Of a DNA stretch of 64,000 bases, positions 44,022-52,365 are shown in pieces. Numbering within the stretch: the stretch's first letter is position 1; each line of letters starts with the position of its first letter. The position numbers and the translations under genes were made by a program. The stretch lies in the NCBI RefSeq assembly GCF_001493375.1, contig NZ_LN929759.1:1-64000 (forward strand), read 5' to 3'. The DNA comes from Streptomyces specialis (lineage in GTDB: Bacteria; Actinomycetota; Actinomycetes; Streptomycetales; Streptomycetaceae). The notes under the pieces were generated by a model. It searched no databases and was not told the origin of the DNA. It saw only the letters and a list, made by a program, of their open reading frames with translations.

Positions 44022-44690
44022 TCAGCGTTCCTGCGCGCAGGCGTAGGCCAGCGTAGGCAGGAGCTGCTCGGCGTCGGGCAGCCAGCGGTTCGTGGTGGTC
44101 GGCCGCCGCGCCCACTGCACCGAGCCGCGCGTCCCGATCCGCGTCGGCGGCGCCGCCACGAAGTCGCCCTCGCCGCGCGGGATCAGGTCCATCGTGGCCG
44201 GCTGCCAGCCCAGCCGCCGTAGCGTTCCCGGCGCCTTGGCCGCGCCGCCCGGCAGCACGAAGAACTGGAGCCGCCCGGTCGGCGTCCCGGCGACCGGCCC
44301 CAGCTCCGCGCCGGTCCGCTCCATCCGCGCCAGCGCCAGACAGCCCGCCGTCTCCGGCACGTCCAGCACGTCGAACGTCCGCCCGGTCGGCAGCAGGATC
44401 GCCGCACGCGGCTCACGCTCCCACGTGCGACGCGCCTCCACGGCGCTGCCCGTCGCGTGCGTCGGCCAGTCCATGCGCGTCGGGTGCGCGCCCGGCGCGT
44501 AACACGTCTCCACGCCGCAGGAGCAGCGGGCGACGCCCTTGTCGTATTCCAGCCACGTCCCGGCCAGGACGTCCCAGTGCCGTTCCTCGGCGTATCGGAC
44601 GGCGTGGGCGAGGAGCGATTCGTCGGCATGCCGGGGGTTTGTCTGCATGGTCACGGCTGAGGTGACGGCGATGGTCTCTTCCACATCCAT
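44022..44690 (-). CDS. Bifunctional primase/polymerase-domain protein
   Basis: A 222-residue protein resembling the N-terminal prim-pol domain (PF09250-like) of bifunctional DNA primase-polymerases. Visible stretches are AVRYAEERHWDVLAGTW and CSCGVETCYAPGAHPTRMDW (conserved Cys/His, probably metal-binding), then ATWEREP-type Trp/Arg. It lacks the helicase half of phage enzymes. Chromosomal copies of this size are conserved in Streptomyces next to TPR regulator genes, and their role is unknown. ATG start. Confidence 0.8.
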   Translation of the reverse strand: MDVEETIAVTSAVTMQTNPRHADESLLAHAVRYAEERHWDVLAGTWLEYDKGVARCSCGVETCYAPGAHPTRMDWPTHATGSAVEARRTWEREPRAAILLPTGRTFDVLDVPETAGCLALARMERTGAELGPVAGTPTGRLQFFVLPGGAAKAPGTLRRLGWQPATMDLIPRGEGDFVAAPPTRIGTRGSVQWARRPTTTNRWLPDAEQLLPTLAYACAQER

Positions 44691-44861
44691 GACAACTCGA
44701 TTCCTCCGAACGGGTTACGGCCCCGCGCGCCCCGGTGTGCGTGAGAACGCCCGCACGCGGGGCGCATCGGAGCACCGCGAGGGGCGTACGGGATGGACCG
44801 GGGAACGGCCGGGAATTGATCAGCGGGGATCTTCCAGGCCCGTCAGCAAGGGAGCCGCTTG

Positions 44862-46310
44862 ATGACTGCCAGACCACTGATCGCCCGCCAGCCCAACGAG
44901 CGCCTGCTCTCCCTCATCCGTGAGGCGGGTTGCTCGAACGCGGGACTGGCTCGCCGCGTCAACATGTGCGCCGCCGAGCGCGGCTTCGATTTCCGGTACG
45001 ACAAAACGTCCGTCGCGCGCTGGATCCGTGGCCAGCAGCCGCGCGGCCGGGCGCCCGAGGTCATCGCGGAAGCGCTGGGGCGCAAGCTCGGCCGCGCGGT
45101 GTCCGTCGACGAGATCGGCATGGGCACCACGCGCCAGCTCACCTCCTCGGTCGGCCTGCACTTCGCGGCCGGGCTGACCGAGAGCCTGGAGCAGGCGACG
45201 GAGCTGTGGCGTTCCGACGTGTCGCGCCGGGAGAGCGGCGACGGCCAGAACCCGTACGCGCCGGGCGGCTCCAGCGTCGCCCCGGCCGCGCTCGTCGAGC
45301 CCAGCCGTGACTGGCTGATCACCCCGCCCGACGCCGAGGTGTCCCGCGCGTCGGGGCCGCGCGTCGGCAGCGCGGACGTGGAGGCCGTGATCGCGACGAC
45401 GGCGGCGCTGGTCACCCTCGACCGCCGCTGGGGCTCGGGCCATGTGCGCCCGGTCGTCGTCCACTACCTCAACGGCGTCGTCGCCGGTCTGCTCGACGGC
45501 TCCTACCAGGAGGAGGTCGGCCGTCAACTGTTCGGCGCCGCCGCCCGGTTGACCGAGCTGGCCGGGTACATGGCGGTGGACAGCGGCCTGCCCGGCCTGG
45601 CCCAGCGGTACTACATCCAGGCGCTGCGCCTGGCCCAGGCCGCCGGCGACCGGGGCTTCGGCGGCTACGTGCTGGCGGCCGGAATGAGCCACCTGGCCGC
45701 CGAGTTGGGGAACCCGCGCGAGGTCATCCAGCTCGCCCGTGCCGCCCAGGAGGGCTCCCGGGGCCGCGTCACACCCCGCGCGGAAGCGCTCTTCCTGGCC
45801 GCCGAGGCCCGGGGCTACGCCCAACTCGGCGACCAGGAGGGCTGCCGCCGCGCGGCGTCCGCCGCCCTCGCCGCCCTCGACCGCGCCGACCCCGACTCCG
45901 GCGACGACCCGCCGTGGATCACGCACTTCGACGCGGCCTATCTCGCCGACGAGTTGGCGCACTGCCACCGCGACCTCGGCCAGGGCCGGGCGGCGCAGAA
46001 GCGCGCGGAGGAGGCCCTGTCCGGCCACCCGGAGACCCGCGCCCGCCGCCGCGCGATAGGCATGCTCATCCTGGCCACCGGCCAGTTGCAGGAAGGCGAC
46101 CTGGACCAGGCGTGCGACACGGCCTCCCAGGCCGGCACCATCCTGAACGGCCTCCGCTCGGGCCGGGGCAGCGACTACTTCGAAGACTTCCGCACCCGCC
46201 TCACCCCCCACCGCACGCACCCCCCCGTCTCTTATAAACCCCCGCCGCTGCCGACGAAGGGCACACGCAGCCCACCCGTGCGCTCCGAGCCGTATCACGC
46301 CTACAGGTAG
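44862..46310 (+). CDS. HTH/TPR transcriptional regulator, 3' end lost
   Basis: Residues 1 to about 454 of a regulator of the NsdA/large TPR type. N-terminal 75 residues are DNA-binding-like (NERLLSLIREAGCSNAGLARRVNM, DKTSVARWIRGQQPRGRAPEV, in parts). A long region of TPR-like helices follows: GLAQRYYIQALRLAQAAGDRGFGGYVLA (split), LGNPREVIQLARAAQEG, LAHCHRDLGQGRAAQKRAEEAL. After residue about 455 the frame runs into Nextera adapter at 46225, so the last 28 codons and the stop are false. A genuine C-terminal end of perhaps 20-40 residues is missing. ATG start with GGGAG upstream. Confidence 0.85.
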   Translation: MTARPLIARQPNERLLSLIREAGCSNAGLARRVNMCAAERGFDFRYDKTSVARWIRGQQPRGRAPEVIAEALGRKLGRAVSVDEIGMGTTRQLTSSVGLHFAAGLTESLEQATELWRSDVSRRESGDGQNPYAPGGSSVAPAALVEPSRDWLITPPDAEVSRASGPRVGSADVEAVIATTAALVTLDRRWGSGHVRPVVVHYLNGVVAGLLDGSYQEEVGRQLFGAAARLTELAGYMAVDSGLPGLAQRYYIQALRLAQAAGDRGFGGYVLAAGMSHLAAELGNPREVIQLARAAQEGSRGRVTPRAEALFLAAEARGYAQLGDQEGCRRAASAALAALDRADPDSGDDPPWITHFDAAYLADELAHCHRDLGQGRAAQKRAEEALSGHPETRARRRAIGMLILATGQLQEGDLDQACDTASQAGTILNGLRSGRGSDYFEDFRTRLTPHRTHPPVSYKPPPLPTKGTRSPPVRSEPYHAYR

Positions 46311-46357
46311 CACGTCTCGGCTGTTCGCCCGCAGCGTCGGATGTGTATAAGAGCCAC
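46225..46357. other. Corrupted Nextera adapter at an assembly joint
   Basis: The left end (CCGTCTCTTATAAA then CCGCTGCCGACGA) is the reverse read-1 adapter; the right end (CAGCGTCGGATGTGTATAAGAG) is its forward copy. Between them are 60 bases without genomic features. I treat the join between the regulator on the left and the radical-SAM block on the right as unproved. Confidence 0.9.
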
Positions 46358-46507
46358 CACCCCCCCCCGCCCGTCCCCCCAGGCCCGAGACTTCACCACC
46401 CGCTGGCCCGCCCACCACTGAGCGCGACTTGCCAGCCGCCTCGTCGTAATCCCCCTGGATTTCCTTTCCGTCACTCTTCAAGTCGCGATACGGAAGAAGG
46501 AAGGGAC

Positions 46508-47395
46508 GTGCGTGTGTCCACGATCTCGAATGTCTCGACGGCCGACTCCTCGGCAGAGCGGTCCATGCCGCGATTCCTGTGGCTCGATCTCACCCGCAAG
46601 TGCCAACTTGCCTGCGTCCACTGCTACAACGCATCTGGACCGGACGGCACCCACGGCACCATGACCCGCCAGGACTGGATCAACCTCCTCGACCAAGCCG
46701 CTGCTTCGGGCGTCCGCAGCGTGCAGTTGATCGGCGGCGAACCCACCATGCATCCGGACTTCACGGACCTCGTGGAGCATGCGCTGAGCCTTCGACTGAA
46801 GGTCGAAGTCTTCAGCAACATGGTCCGTCTCATGGACACCTGGTGGGAGCTGTTCCAGCGCGAGGGGGTCAGTTTGGCGACCTCCTACTATTCCGACCAG
46901 TCCGGGCAACACAACGCGATGACCGGTCGGCCGAGCCACGGCCGTACCCGGACGAACATCGCCAAGGCGGTCCAACTCGGCATCCCGCTGCGCGTCGGCA
47001 TCATCGTCGGCAGCGACCAGCAGCGTGCCGTGCAGGCTCGACGGGAGCTTGAGGCTCTGGGAGTGCGCAACGTTCACATCGATCGCGTCCGACCGTTCGG
47101 ACGGGGTGCGCAGGGCAGTGACCAGGATGCCGGGAACCTCTGCGGTCAGTGCGGCACCGGCAAGGCCGCCATCGGTCCCACGGGCGAGGTGTCCCCGTGC
47201 GTCTTCTCCGGATGGCTGGGAGTCGGCAATGTCCGGGACACTCCGCTGGCAGCTATCCTCAGCGGCATCGCCATGGCCCGGGCCAACGACACGATCCGTG
47301 GCGCGACCAAGTCCGGTCAGTGTGACCCCGGCTGCGAACCTAACGCGGAGTGCGACCCCGGGTACCCGCTCAGTGATTGCAGCCCGAGAACTTGA
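46508..47395 (+). CDS. Radical SAM/SPASM-like enzyme
   Basis: A 295-residue radical-SAM protein. The cluster motif is CQLACVHCY (CxxxCxxC, near residue 31). The SAM-binding GGEP is at about 81-84 (LIGGEPTMHPDFTDL). A shortened SPASM-like C terminus has CGQCGTGKAAIGPTGEVSPC, and a Cys-rich tail (CDPGCEPNAECDPGYPLSDC) holds further cluster or metal ligands. GTG 46508 with AAGGAAGG upstream. It precedes a kinase-fold gene by seven bases. The substrate is unknown: a peptide or small molecule is possible, but no precursor peptide is visible in the 150 bases upstream, part of which may be lost. Confidence 0.88.
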   Translation: MRVSTISNVSTADSSAERSMPRFLWLDLTRKCQLACVHCYNASGPDGTHGTMTRQDWINLLDQAAASGVRSVQLIGGEPTMHPDFTDLVEHALSLRLKVEVFSNMVRLMDTWWELFQREGVSLATSYYSDQSGQHNAMTGRPSHGRTRTNIAKAVQLGIPLRVGIIVGSDQQRAVQARRELEALGVRNVHIDRVRPFGRGAQGSDQDAGNLCGQCGTGKAAIGPTGEVSPCVFSGWLGVGNVRDTPLAAILSGIAMARANDTIRGATKSGQCDPGCEPNAECDPGYPLSDCSPRT

Positions 47396-47402
47396 AGGAA
47401 CC

Positions 47403-48206
47403 ATGCGGCGCGAACTTCCTGGTCCCGAGTTCTGGGAACTGATCCATCCGTATACGGCGGAGGTGGCGACCACGCAACCCACCGTCCGAGGCTTCGGTTC
47501 GGACTTCACGGCCGTGGTCGAGTGCGAGAAGGGGCCGTTCTTCGTCAAGGCGATGCGCAATCGGCCCGGCGGTCGGCGTGACTCCATTCTTCGGGAGGCG
47601 CGGATCAACCCCTTTGTGCGGCCGATCTCCCCGGCTCTTCTCTGGCACGCGGAGGACGAGGAGTGGATCGCTCTCGGGTTCGAGGCCGTGCAGGGCCGGC
47701 GACCGGACTTCGCGCCCGGCTCGCCGGATCTTCCGGCGGTCGTCGAACTCCTCGACCGGATCGGGGAGATCACACTCCCCGACATTGCTCACGACTGGAC
47801 GGAGACCCGTTGGGACCGTTTCGTCGGCGACGAGGGGGAGGTGGAGCTGTTCCGAGGTGACGCGCTGCTCCACATGGACCTGCACCCCAGCAACCTGATC
47901 ATCGGCGGCCGGGACATGTGGGCCGTGGACTGGGCGTGGCCGACGCGGGGAGCCGCGTTCCTCGTCCCGGCGTCGTTCGTCACGCAGCTCGTGGCGTCGG
48001 GGCACGGTGCCGAGGAAGCCGAGTCATGGCCGGCCCGGTGCCGCGTATGGGCGGACGCCGACCCGGCTGCGATCGACGCGTTCGCCGCCGCCACGGTCCG
48101 GATGCGGCGCGCGTTCGCCGAGCGGCGGCCCGAGGAACAGTGGCTCCGCGCCATGGAACAAGCAGCCAAGGCGTGGGCCACCCACCGAGGCGTGACCGAC
48201 GCGTAG
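47403..48206 (+). CDS. Phosphotransferase (aminoglycoside-kinase-fold) protein
   Basis: A 267-residue APH/choline-kinase-fold protein. Brenner-type motif HMDLHPSNLII (about residue 159) and the metal-binding Asp in WAVDWAWP are present; a Lys in GPFFVKAMRN is the likely ATP-binding residue. ATG follows the radical-SAM stop by seven bases, with GAAGGAA upstream, so the two are one operon. It may phosphorylate the radical-SAM substrate or product, but this is inference. The family is also known for resistance kinases. Confidence 0.85.
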   Translation: MRRELPGPEFWELIHPYTAEVATTQPTVRGFGSDFTAVVECEKGPFFVKAMRNRPGGRRDSILREARINPFVRPISPALLWHAEDEEWIALGFEAVQGRRPDFAPGSPDLPAVVELLDRIGEITLPDIAHDWTETRWDRFVGDEGEVELFRGDALLHMDLHPSNLIIGGRDMWAVDWAWPTRGAAFLVPASFVTQLVASGHGAEEAESWPARCRVWADADPAAIDAFAAATVRMRRAFAERRPEEQWLRAMEQAAKAWATHRGVTDA

Positions 48207-48219
48207 AAGCACTTCGGCG

Positions 48220-48726
48220 TCAAACCGGCTGGTACTCCTCGAACGGAATGGCGTGGGCCAGAGCGGTGTCACGGTAGCCGCGGTACTCGGCCACCCTCGA
48301 CTGCGGAAGCTGCTCGGCGCCGATGAAGGCTCCGCTGTCCGCGTAGTGCATGCGGTACACGGCCGAGTCGTCGAAAATCCAGAAGTCGTGGTCCGGAAGG
48401 CCACGTACGTCGCGCTGAGCCAGATCGATGATCCCGATCTTTTCGCCTGCCGCGATATTGCCCGGATAGGCGGCCAGTTCGAAGCGAAGGTAGTCGGTGA
48501 GCGGCGAACGCAGCACGTGCACCCGCGCGACCGACTTGCCGAGGTCGGTCATGGAGCGGACCCACGGGTTGTCCGACCATTCGGGAGGCAGCGGCTTCCC
48601 GGCCAGGAAGTCCTCGAACTCCTTGCGCTCCTCCTCGACATCGTAAACGGCGAGGGTTTCGAGGCGGAAAGCTGTCCGCTCGAACGTCTCGAAAACCCTG
48701 CCGAACTCTTCACCGGTGATCAGCAC
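48220..48726 (-). CDS. DUF6879 family protein
   Basis: A 168-residue protein with the family features: an N-terminal EEFGRVFETFERTAFRLETL, a central WSDNPWVRSMTDLGKSVARVHVL and a Trp/Asp-rich end (DFWIFDDSAVYRMHY, in parts). Such proteins are common in streptomycetes beside XRE/DUF397 genes and have no known role. It is convergent with the kinase-fold gene at 13 bases. ATG start. Confidence 0.87.
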   Translation of the reverse strand: MLITGEEFGRVFETFERTAFRLETLAVYDVEEERKEFEDFLAGKPLPPEWSDNPWVRSMTDLGKSVARVHVLRSPLTDYLRFELAAYPGNIAAGEKIGIIDLAQRDVRGLPDHDFWIFDDSAVYRMHYADSGAFIGAEQLPQSRVAEYRGYRDTALAHAIPFEEYQPV

Positions 48727-48888
48727 GAAGTACCCTTCGCGAGCTTCCCTCCCTTATGAAGGGGGCTCGGCTTGTCAGGCCCGGAAACCTTCCGCAGTGC
48801 AGCTCGAATACGCTGTCCAGTCGAGGCTATCGAGTGCCCCAGTCCTCATACAAGTGGGCTCGGAGCCGCTCTCAACAAGCCGGGCCGC

Positions 48889-50130
48889 TCAGGCTTTTGC
48901 TCTGCTCTGCTCGGCGTCCGGCCAGGTGGGGTGGTGGGTGGTGTGGGACCAGACTGCCAGGGCTGTGCAGGTGGCGAGGATTGCGCCGAGGGGCATGAGG
49001 GTGGAGGGGGAGCTGTGGTCCACGGCGAGGCCGCCTGTCAGGGCGCCGAGGGAGAGGGATGCCTGGAACGAGGCGGTGAACAGGACGGAGGCCGCCTCCG
49101 GTGCGTGCGGGGTCGCTTTGGTGAACCACGTCTGGGACGAGACGGGGACGGCTCCGTAGGCGATGCCCCAGACGATCAGCAGGGCCGCCGCGCCGGTCGT
49201 CCAGCGGCCCAGGATCGGCAACAGCAGGGTGGCAGCCGCGATCAGGCCGGCCGCCAGGCCGAAGGTGGCGTGCGGGTGGCGGGTGACCATCGTGCCGCCC
49301 ACGAAGTTGCCGAGAATCCCCGCGGCGCCGTAGACGAGCAGAAGCACCGTGATCTCCCGCGCACTCGCGTGGGTGACCTGCTCCAGGAACGGGGTCACGT
49401 AGGTGTACGTCCCGAAGTGGGCCAGCACGATGAGGAATGTGAGCAGGAGCGCGAAGCGGGTGTTCGCGCCCCGGACCATGGTGCGCAGAACTCCCGGCCG
49501 CATCGCCTCGGTTGGCGGAAGTTCCGGCACGGTCAGGCGCAGCATGACGAGCACCCCCACGGTCAGCGCGCCCATCAGGGCGAACGAGGTTCGCCAGCCC
49601 GCCACTTCACCGATGAACGTCCCGGCCGGCACACCGAGCACCGAACCCAGCGGAACCGCCGAGAAGATGACCGCCGTCGCGCGGCCGGCCGACGCGGCGG
49701 GGACGAGGCGTTCGGCCAGTCCGGCCCCGATCGACCAGAAGCCGCCGATGGTGACGCCCACCAGGACGCGCGACACCAGCACGAGCCAGTAGCCGGGTGC
49801 GGCGGCGGCCAGGAAGTTGGCCACCGCCAGCAGGAGAACGAAGACGCAGAGCATCAGACGCCGGTCAACTCGCGCGGTGGCCATGGTGACCAGCGGCGCG
49901 GAGATCGCCGCGAGGAAGCCGGGCATCGTCATCATCAGCCCGGCCATCCCGTCCGAGACGGCGAACGTCGACCCGATCGGCGTGAGCAGACCGATCGGCA
50001 GGATCTCCGTCGTGACGATCAGGAAGAGGCCGAGCGTCACCGAGAGGACGGCCGCCCAGCCGGCGCGAGGTGATCGCGCGGGCGGTCCGGTCCCGTCGAG
50101 GTCGTCGTCGGTGAGGGTGGTCGCAACCAT
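48889..50130 (-). CDS. MFS transporter (sugar-efflux / Bcr-like)
   Basis: A 413-residue MFS protein with twelve helices. Typical DHA1 marks: LSVTLGLFLIVTTEILPIGLL in helix 1, ATARVDRRLMLCVF (motif A variant), and LVSRVLVGVTIGGFWSIG in helix 4. It is probably a proton-linked drug or sugar exporter of unknown substrate. ATG start. It precedes two unknown leftward genes upstream. Confidence 0.92.
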   Translation of the reverse strand: MVATTLTDDDLDGTGPPARSPRAGWAAVLSVTLGLFLIVTTEILPIGLLTPIGSTFAVSDGMAGLMMTMPGFLAAISAPLVTMATARVDRRLMLCVFVLLLAVANFLAAAAPGYWLVLVSRVLVGVTIGGFWSIGAGLAERLVPAASAGRATAVIFSAVPLGSVLGVPAGTFIGEVAGWRTSFALMGALTVGVLVMLRLTVPELPPTEAMRPGVLRTMVRGANTRFALLLTFLIVLAHFGTYTYVTPFLEQVTHASAREITVLLLVYGAAGILGNFVGGTMVTRHPHATFGLAAGLIAAATLLLPILGRWTTGAAALLIVWGIAYGAVPVSSQTWFTKATPHAPEAASVLFTASFQASLSLGALTGGLAVDHSSPSTLMPLGAILATCTALAVWSHTTHHPTWPDAEQSRAKA

Positions 50131-50229
50131 GAGTTCCGTCCGGTGAAGGGGGCGTTGTCGCCGATCAGTTCACCGGCCGGAGAAGCCGAGCGCTGGCGGA
50201 ACCGCGACACCACCGTCCCGGCGGTCGAG

Positions 50230-50508
50230 TCATGGGTTGAACGTCTGCAACGGCCGGATCGCCTGCGCGGCTTCGGGCGCGTCGCGTGTTTCGACCCCCC
50301 ATCCCGCGAACCGGCGCCGCAAAGTCGCCTGGGACACCTGGAAGGACTGTGCGATGGAGGCGAGCGATTCGCCTTCCTGATAACGGGCGATGGCGGCGTC
50401 TTTCGGAACGGCCACCCGCCGCGACGGCAGATAGATCTCCGCCTCGCAGAACTTGCAGAATTTGCCGCCCAGGCGTTCCACGAGTTCAGGATGCCTGCAC
50501 CGTGCCAT
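50230..50508 (-). CDS. Small protein with zinc-like Cys motif and HTH
   Basis: A 92-residue protein. N-terminal CRHPELVERLGGKFCKFCEAEI suggests a Cys3His-type metal site (Cys 4, His 6, Cys 18, Cys 21). The second half looks like a helix-turn-helix (ESLASIAQSFQVSQATLRRRFAGWG). It may bind DNA. ATG 50508 lies inside the preceding gene (23-base overlap), so both are read from one leftward transcript. I do not recognise the family. Confidence 0.7.
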   Translation of the reverse strand: MARCRHPELVERLGGKFCKFCEAEIYLPSRRVAVPKDAAIARYQEGESLASIAQSFQVSQATLRRRFAGWGVETRDAPEAAQAIRPLQTFNP

Positions 50509-50908
50509 GCCCTGCCTTCTCCGTCTTCTCCTGTTCGGCATCGGCGATTTCGCTGATGCGTGCGACCCGTAGCCGGTGCGGCTGGGAGAACCATTCGTTC
50601 GGCGTGCGCAGCGACCGCAGCCGCACGCGCGGGCCGACCGCCGACACCACTTCCCCGACGCGGCGTTCGCCGCCGTCCCACACGGCGATTCCCGCCGTGG
50701 GCCACGGCACGATGCCCTTGACCAGCAAATCCGCGATCAGCGAGGCGAGTTCGTCCAAAGGCGCGGTAACGCTGACCACCGACCGCCCGTCGTCGTCCCG
50801 GCTCAGCCGGACCTCGACCTCTCCCGCGCCGACGAGTTCGAGCACATCCCGTATGCGGTCGCGGGCATGGCGGTCCGCCATTGCCTGATTTCCCTGAATC
50901 CCCGTCAT
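50486..50908 (-). CDS. Hypothetical protein, SH3-like
   Basis: A 140-residue protein that starts with a helical part (ARDRIRDVLELVGAGEVEVRLSRD in parts) and continues with beta-rich segments (VWDGGERRVGEVVSAVGPRVRLRSL). The C-terminal half looks like an SH3/KOW-type barrel. ATG 50908 chosen; ATG 50881 is possible. Overlaps the following small HTH gene. It is divergent from the XRE gene across 129 bases that hold an inverted repeat. Function unknown. Confidence 0.65.
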   Translation of the reverse strand: MTGIQGNQAMADRHARDRIRDVLELVGAGEVEVRLSRDDDGRSVVSVTAPLDELASLIADLLVKGIVPWPTAGIAVWDGGERRVGEVVSAVGPRVRLRSLRTPNEWFSQPHRLRVARISEIADAEQEKTEKAGHGTVQAS

Positions 50909-50972
50909 CGTCCGTTCCGCTCCCTTGCCTTTGGCCAACGCTGCCTCTTACACACTGGAGCAACGGGCAGTA

Positions 50973-50997
50973 GTGTCGCCAGAGCAGAGAGCGACAC
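50973..50997. promoter_or_regulatory. Inverted repeat upstream of XRE gene
   Basis: GTGTCGC-N11-GCGACAC, perfect over 7-bp arms, lies 41 bases before the XRE start and 65 before the divergent gene. It suits an operator for the XRE repressor acting on both transcripts. Confidence 0.5.
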
Positions 50998-51037
50998 AAG
51001 CGCGCTGTTGAGGTGCTGCATCACAGGGAGTCAGGCA

Positions 51038-51886
51038 ATGGGCAAGGCAATCCGCAGGAGCGAGTTCGCACAGTTTCGCAACGGCTGGAAGTTTTTCGGG
51101 GCGGAGCTGAAGCGCCGCAGGGAGGCCGCCGGGCTGACGCAGGTGGAGCTGGGACTCCTCGTGTTCTGCTCGTCCGGATACATCGGCATGTTCGAACAGG
51201 GTGTCCGCAGGCCCAGCCTCGACCACGCGAAGCGGTTCGACGCGGCCCTACAAACCGACGGTTTTTTCGAGCGGACGTGGGAGGACCTCATCCGACGACG
51301 GCCGTTCGCCGAATTCTTCAGCGACGCGGCGGAACATGAACTTTTGGCCCTGAGCATCTGCGACTGGGCCCCGCACCTTGTCCCTGGCCTGCTCCAGATT
51401 GAGCCCTACGCCCGTTCGGTCTTCCGCGCGCACAGCCCTTTCCTCCCCGACGAGGAGGTGGCGAGCCGCGTAGCCAACCGACTCGCGCGAGCCGATTCGC
51501 TGAAGCCAACCGATGACAAGACAGCGCCAGTGCTGTGGTCCGTCCTGGACGAGAGCATCCTCCACCGCCCGGTCGGCGGCCAGGCCGCGATGGCCCAGCA
51601 GCTCCGGCACATTGCCCAGATGGTCCGGGAGCGCCGGGCCCTGGTCCAGGTCCTCCCCTACGAGGTCGGCGCCCACTCTCTGATGGAGGGCTTCCTCAAG
51701 CTGATGACCTTCGCAGAGGCCCCGCCGCTTGCCTATGTCGAAGGCCCGCACATCGGCCAGTTGATCGACGATCCGGCGCTGTTCGATCACTATCAGATGT
51801 CCTACGATCTGCTCAGGGCTTCGGCGTTGCCGCACGAGGAGTCCCTATCCCGGATCGAGTTGGCGGCAGAGGACTTCGAGAAATGA
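51038..51886 (+). CDS. XRE-family regulator with DUF5753 domain
   Basis: A 282-residue protein. Helix-turn-helix at residues about 20-75 (FGAELKRRREAAGLTQVELG, FEQGVRRPSL), then the DUF5753 ligand-like domain (LLQIEPYARSVFRAHSP; LREHRALVQVLPYEVGAH-type segment, here RERRALVQVLPYEVGAH). These regulators typically stand with a DUF397 gene, and here the two overlap (ATGA). The pair is thought to be a toxin-antitoxin-like or developmental switch module in Streptomyces. Confidence 0.93.
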   Translation: MGKAIRRSEFAQFRNGWKFFGAELKRRREAAGLTQVELGLLVFCSSGYIGMFEQGVRRPSLDHAKRFDAALQTDGFFERTWEDLIRRRPFAEFFSDAAEHELLALSICDWAPHLVPGLLQIEPYARSVFRAHSPFLPDEEVASRVANRLARADSLKPTDDKTAPVLWSVLDESILHRPVGGQAAMAQQLRHIAQMVRERRALVQVLPYEVGAHSLMEGFLKLMTFAEAPPLAYVEGPHIGQLIDDPALFDHYQMSYDLLRASALPHEESLSRIELAAEDFEK

Positions 51887-52230
51887 CCCCTTACGACCTA
51901 AGTGCGGCCCAATGGCGAAAGAGTAGCTACAGCGGGGGAAGCAACGGGGACTGCGTCGAGGTGGCGGACAACATGCCCGGTGTGGTGCCGGTCCGTGACT
52001 CCAAGGTCCCCGGTGGCCCCGCGCTGGTCGTCCCGGCGGCAAGCTGGTCGTCGTTCATCGCGGCGGGTGCCTGGCGGAAGAGCAGCCACAGCGGCGGAGA
52101 GAACGGAGACTGCGTCGAGGTGGCGGACGGTGTTCCCGGCGTCGTTCCCGTCCGGGACTCCAAGGTGCCGGGCGGCCCGGCACTGGTGGTTCCAGCGGCA
52201 AGCTGGTCGTCGTTCATCGAGACGCTCTAG
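51883..52230 (+). CDS. Tandem DUF397 protein
   Basis: A 115-residue protein made of two DUF397 domains. Each begins WRKSSxSGGxNGDCVEVAD and ends VPVRDSKVPGGPALVVP then AASWSSFI. The two copies (residues about 11-61 and 67-112) are almost identical in protein but differ at many third codon positions, so the duplication is old and under protein-level selection. DUF397 partners with the upstream XRE protein; single-domain forms are the rule. Confidence 0.92.
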   Translation: MTPYDLSAAQWRKSSYSGGSNGDCVEVADNMPGVVPVRDSKVPGGPALVVPAASWSSFIAAGAWRKSSHSGGENGDCVEVADGVPGVVPVRDSKVPGGPALVVPAASWSSFIETL

Positions 52231-52365
52231 CGACCCCCGACTCCGGCCGCCACCGTGACGAGGCGGCCGGAGCAGCCGTTGATCGGCTGATGTGCCTATC
52301 TGATGTACCTCTAACGAGTGCCCCCACCGCTGCATGTCCAGTTTGCGGTGATTTTTCATGCTCAC

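Noticed and set aside
46358-48206. Ribosomally made peptide (RiPP) cluster
   Set aside because: No precursor peptide, protease or dehydratase is visible, so I report only an uncharacterised radical-SAM/kinase operon.
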